From NCBI RefSeq assembly GCF_018831695.1, contig NC_056708.1, forward strand, positions 1,733,353-1,797,352: DNA of 64,000 nt. The letters run 5' to 3'. The notes beneath the pieces were generated by a model. It was not told the DNA's origin and made no database searches. It was given only the letters and a program-made list of their open reading frames with translations. Position 1 is the first letter of the stretch. The number at the start of each line of letters is the position of its first letter. The translations under genes and the position numbers were made by a program. This document shows, in pieces, positions 61,667 to 64,000 of the stretch. The DNA comes from Puntigrus tetrazona (lineage: Eukaryota; Chordata; Actinopteri; Cypriniformes; Cyprinidae).

Positions 61667-62949
61667 CTACAAAATGCACAGTTTGGTTTTAGTGAATGAA
61701 GCAAAAGAACAACACAGTTTCTAGATGTCTCTAAGTGTACATACAGTACATGTATGTCTTGTTTTAGCAGTATTTAGGTCATGACGGTCGCCTAATCATA
61801 TGTATTTTTAGTGTCACTTAAATTAGCATGCTGTGCTTTTATTAGCATTAGCATTCTGTGAGAGTAAAACACCTATACTACAACATGCCCATTCCTTTGG
61901 CTGTTTTTTTTTATTAATAACAATATAATTCCATAAAGAAAACCAAAAGTTTAATTTGAAACTTTTTCATGCATTTTTACTTCAGAGAACATCTTAATTT
62001 GTAATCCGCCTTTAAACCATAAAGCCTATTTCTTATTAGCTGCATCTAGTGTTTCTTGTAAATGATTCAGACAAGGAGAATTTGAACAGAATCCCAGCAT
62101 GTTCAAAGAAATCTAACTAACTTAGCAACAACAAATTCATTACAAGGGAAGAATCTACACCGTACCCTTAACTCCCCCTTAAAGTTTCAGATGATTTACC
62201 AGCTATACCTTAAAAGGAGAAAACAGTCCCTTACTACAGAGAATACTTTTGGATGCGGCCCGACAACGTGTGCAATATTACAAGTTTTATTGTTTCTCTC
62301 ACTGGATGATGCAATTAATACTCATATATTGTGTTACCACTTCTATTTTGACAACTTGTTTCTTGACCCAAAAACAAAAGCTTTATCATTGGTTGTCTGA
62401 TGAAAAAAACCCACTGCATTTCCATGAAAAATGTCAAGCTTGGCCAAAGCACCCTTTTGGCCTCCTGACAGGAGCCACTGCCAAAAAGACAATGCGTTCC
62501 TCCGCTCGCTTGTGCTGTGCTTTCTTCAAGTGGGATTTCTCTAGTGGAAAGCGATTAAAAACTTGTCGCGTTTGGCAAGCGTGCGGCGCGCTCTCTGGAA
62601 CGGGATTCTGAAGGGAGAGATCGGTCGCGGTGCTCCTCTTCTTTCATACAGCTCAGCGGTGGCTTGTGGATTTGGCCACATTGTATTTTACGTTTTTGAA
62701 CAGCTTCAGAAATGTCAGATATTCAAAGCAATGTAGACACTGACCGTAGGGACAATTACTTTGGAAATATACGCTCAAAGCCCGGTAGTGACAGGACATC
62801 TTAAGACCTTGAAGACGTTCTTCGCTTAGGGGTAAAAAGCAGTTTGCCATGCACATAAGCAGCAGTGTTACTGAGAACACCCTGATGCCAAAATATGTAA
62901 AAATGTCTTGCCAGTGTTGAAGTAAATGGTCACGTTTTTTCTAAAGGTC

Positions 62950-63160
62950 CAGTTCTTGCTATAAACAAACCTACGACTTCGACTACGGCTTATTAATGAT
63001 TAGTAAGGTAGTTGTAGGATTAGGGACATAGAATATGGTCATGCAGAATATGTGCTTTATAAGTACTAATAAACAGCCAATATGTTAAAAACAAGCATGC
63101 TAATAACCCACTAGTAAATAGTAAGAATTGGTTCTTATATTAAAGTGTCTCCGGGAAAGT
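62950..63160. repeat. MITE-like repeat, family B, inverse orientation
   Basis: The reverse complement has cttactatttactagtgggt, attagtacttataaagcaca and ccctaatcctacaactacct, matching the copy at 52685. Confidence 0.6.
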
Positions 63161-63364
63161 TACTTTTGCACAATAATGAATTACTCCATAAAACGTAAAT
63201 GAATGCATCAGTTACTCTTTATAGAAAGTAATGCATTACACCTGGGCTATGCAAGTTTAAAATTTTTGGGCCACTGTAAAGGTCATTTCATATCAAAAGT
63301 GAAACTAGTTAGCTTCAGGCCAAAGGAAGTGGCTCCACACCTTACTCCCAGTTTCTCTCCCAAT

Positions 63365-63585
63365 TTCACTGCACTATTTATGGAGTATTCTGACGACGTA
63401 TTTCATACTATTCTGGACCTTGACAGGATTCATTACTTGGCAGTCAATGGGACAGACACAAGCCTCTTGGTTTTCATTAAAAATATCTTAAATTGTGTTC
63501 TGAAGATGAACAATGCTTTTACGAGTTTGGAACCACTTTGGGGTAAGTGATTTAATTTTGGGGTTGAGTAACCCTTTAAGAAAGC
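63365..63585. repeat. Family A repeat
   Basis: Contains catactattctggaccttg, aattgtgttctgaagatga, gagtttggaaccac and gggttgagtaaccctttaag. Confidence 0.55.
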
Positions 63586-64000
63586 AAATTACACAATACA
63601 TTGCTTTTAAGCAGCATGACCATGTCGTTTTTTCCCCCAGACATGCCCTGGCCAGCATTTGTCAACTACCTGTAATGTTTTCAAATGCTTTCATACTTGC
63701 TGAAAAGCAGTCTGACTAATAGCGTGCGGGCATTGTATATAATCAACCAATCGTGGCATACAAGAATGTTGAATCTACAGAGAATAGTCCTACCAATGCA
63801 AATACATATACGTTCGAGGACAGTAGATGAACAATGTCAAAAACGAAGCTAAAAACCTGCCATTCCACGTCAAGGTGAATCACACCTACCCAGTGCGTAA
63901 TGGCTACGGATCAATGGTAGTTCAAACTTTTCTCAAAAGTTTGCTTTTGGTGAGATGTTTCCAACAAACAAATTTTGCTCAAAAGAGATCACCCCAGTCC

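Larger units (their letters stand above)
61667..64000 (-). other. adamts6: ADAMTS6 intron, extending beyond the window
   Basis: No upstream ADAMTS6 exon found before the window edge. It contains a family B repeat at 62950-63160 and a family A repeat at 63365-63585. Confidence 0.7.

Overview
This window is vertebrate, almost certainly teleost and probably cyprinid, nuclear DNA. It has long AT-rich introns, small exons with GT/AG borders, long dinucleotide microsatellites, and diverged Tc1-like, LINE and MITE-like repeats. Nothing bacterial (operons, CRISPR, insertion sequences) is visible, and almost all long open frames are repeats or chance.

Two genes can be named with confidence, and they converge tail to tail. 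On the plus strand are the last four coding exons of CWC27 (6745-26255), a spliceosome-associated cyclophilin-type protein; its N-terminal cyclophilin domain is not in the window. On the minus strand are the last eight coding exons of ADAMTS6 (61666 down to 45011), a secreted metalloprotease. They cover the end of the cysteine-rich/spacer region, four C-terminal thrombospondin type 1 repeats and the PLAC domain; the protease half lies beyond 64000. CWC27 and ADAMTS6 are also neighbours on human 5q12.3, so this is conserved synteny. All exon junctions were checked for reading-frame phase and agree.

A third, unnamed gene candidate lies on the minus strand at about 5799-3143, upstream of the first visible CWC27 exon and probably nested in a CWC27 intron. 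It has a starter exon, a 116-nt exon, an optional exon and two further exons, with good splice sites and compatible phases. I do not recognise the protein. It is the most interesting unexplained signal here.

Layout: 1-6744 is presumed CWC27 intron with the nested candidate and MITE-like repeats. 6846-19177 is a CWC27 intron holding an internally deleted Tc1-like element, several long AT/AAT/TG microsatellites and a compound (CT)n-(CACT)n-(AC)n array of about 2.07 kb. 19178-26255 holds the remaining CWC27 exons. 26256-45010 is the region between the two genes, with MITE-like repeats, a duplicated block at 36.2-36.7 kb, a degraded LINE reverse-transcriptase fragment at 39.6-40.6 kb and probably a long ADAMTS6 3' UTR. 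45011-61666 is ADAMTS6, and 61667-64000 is its next upstream intron.
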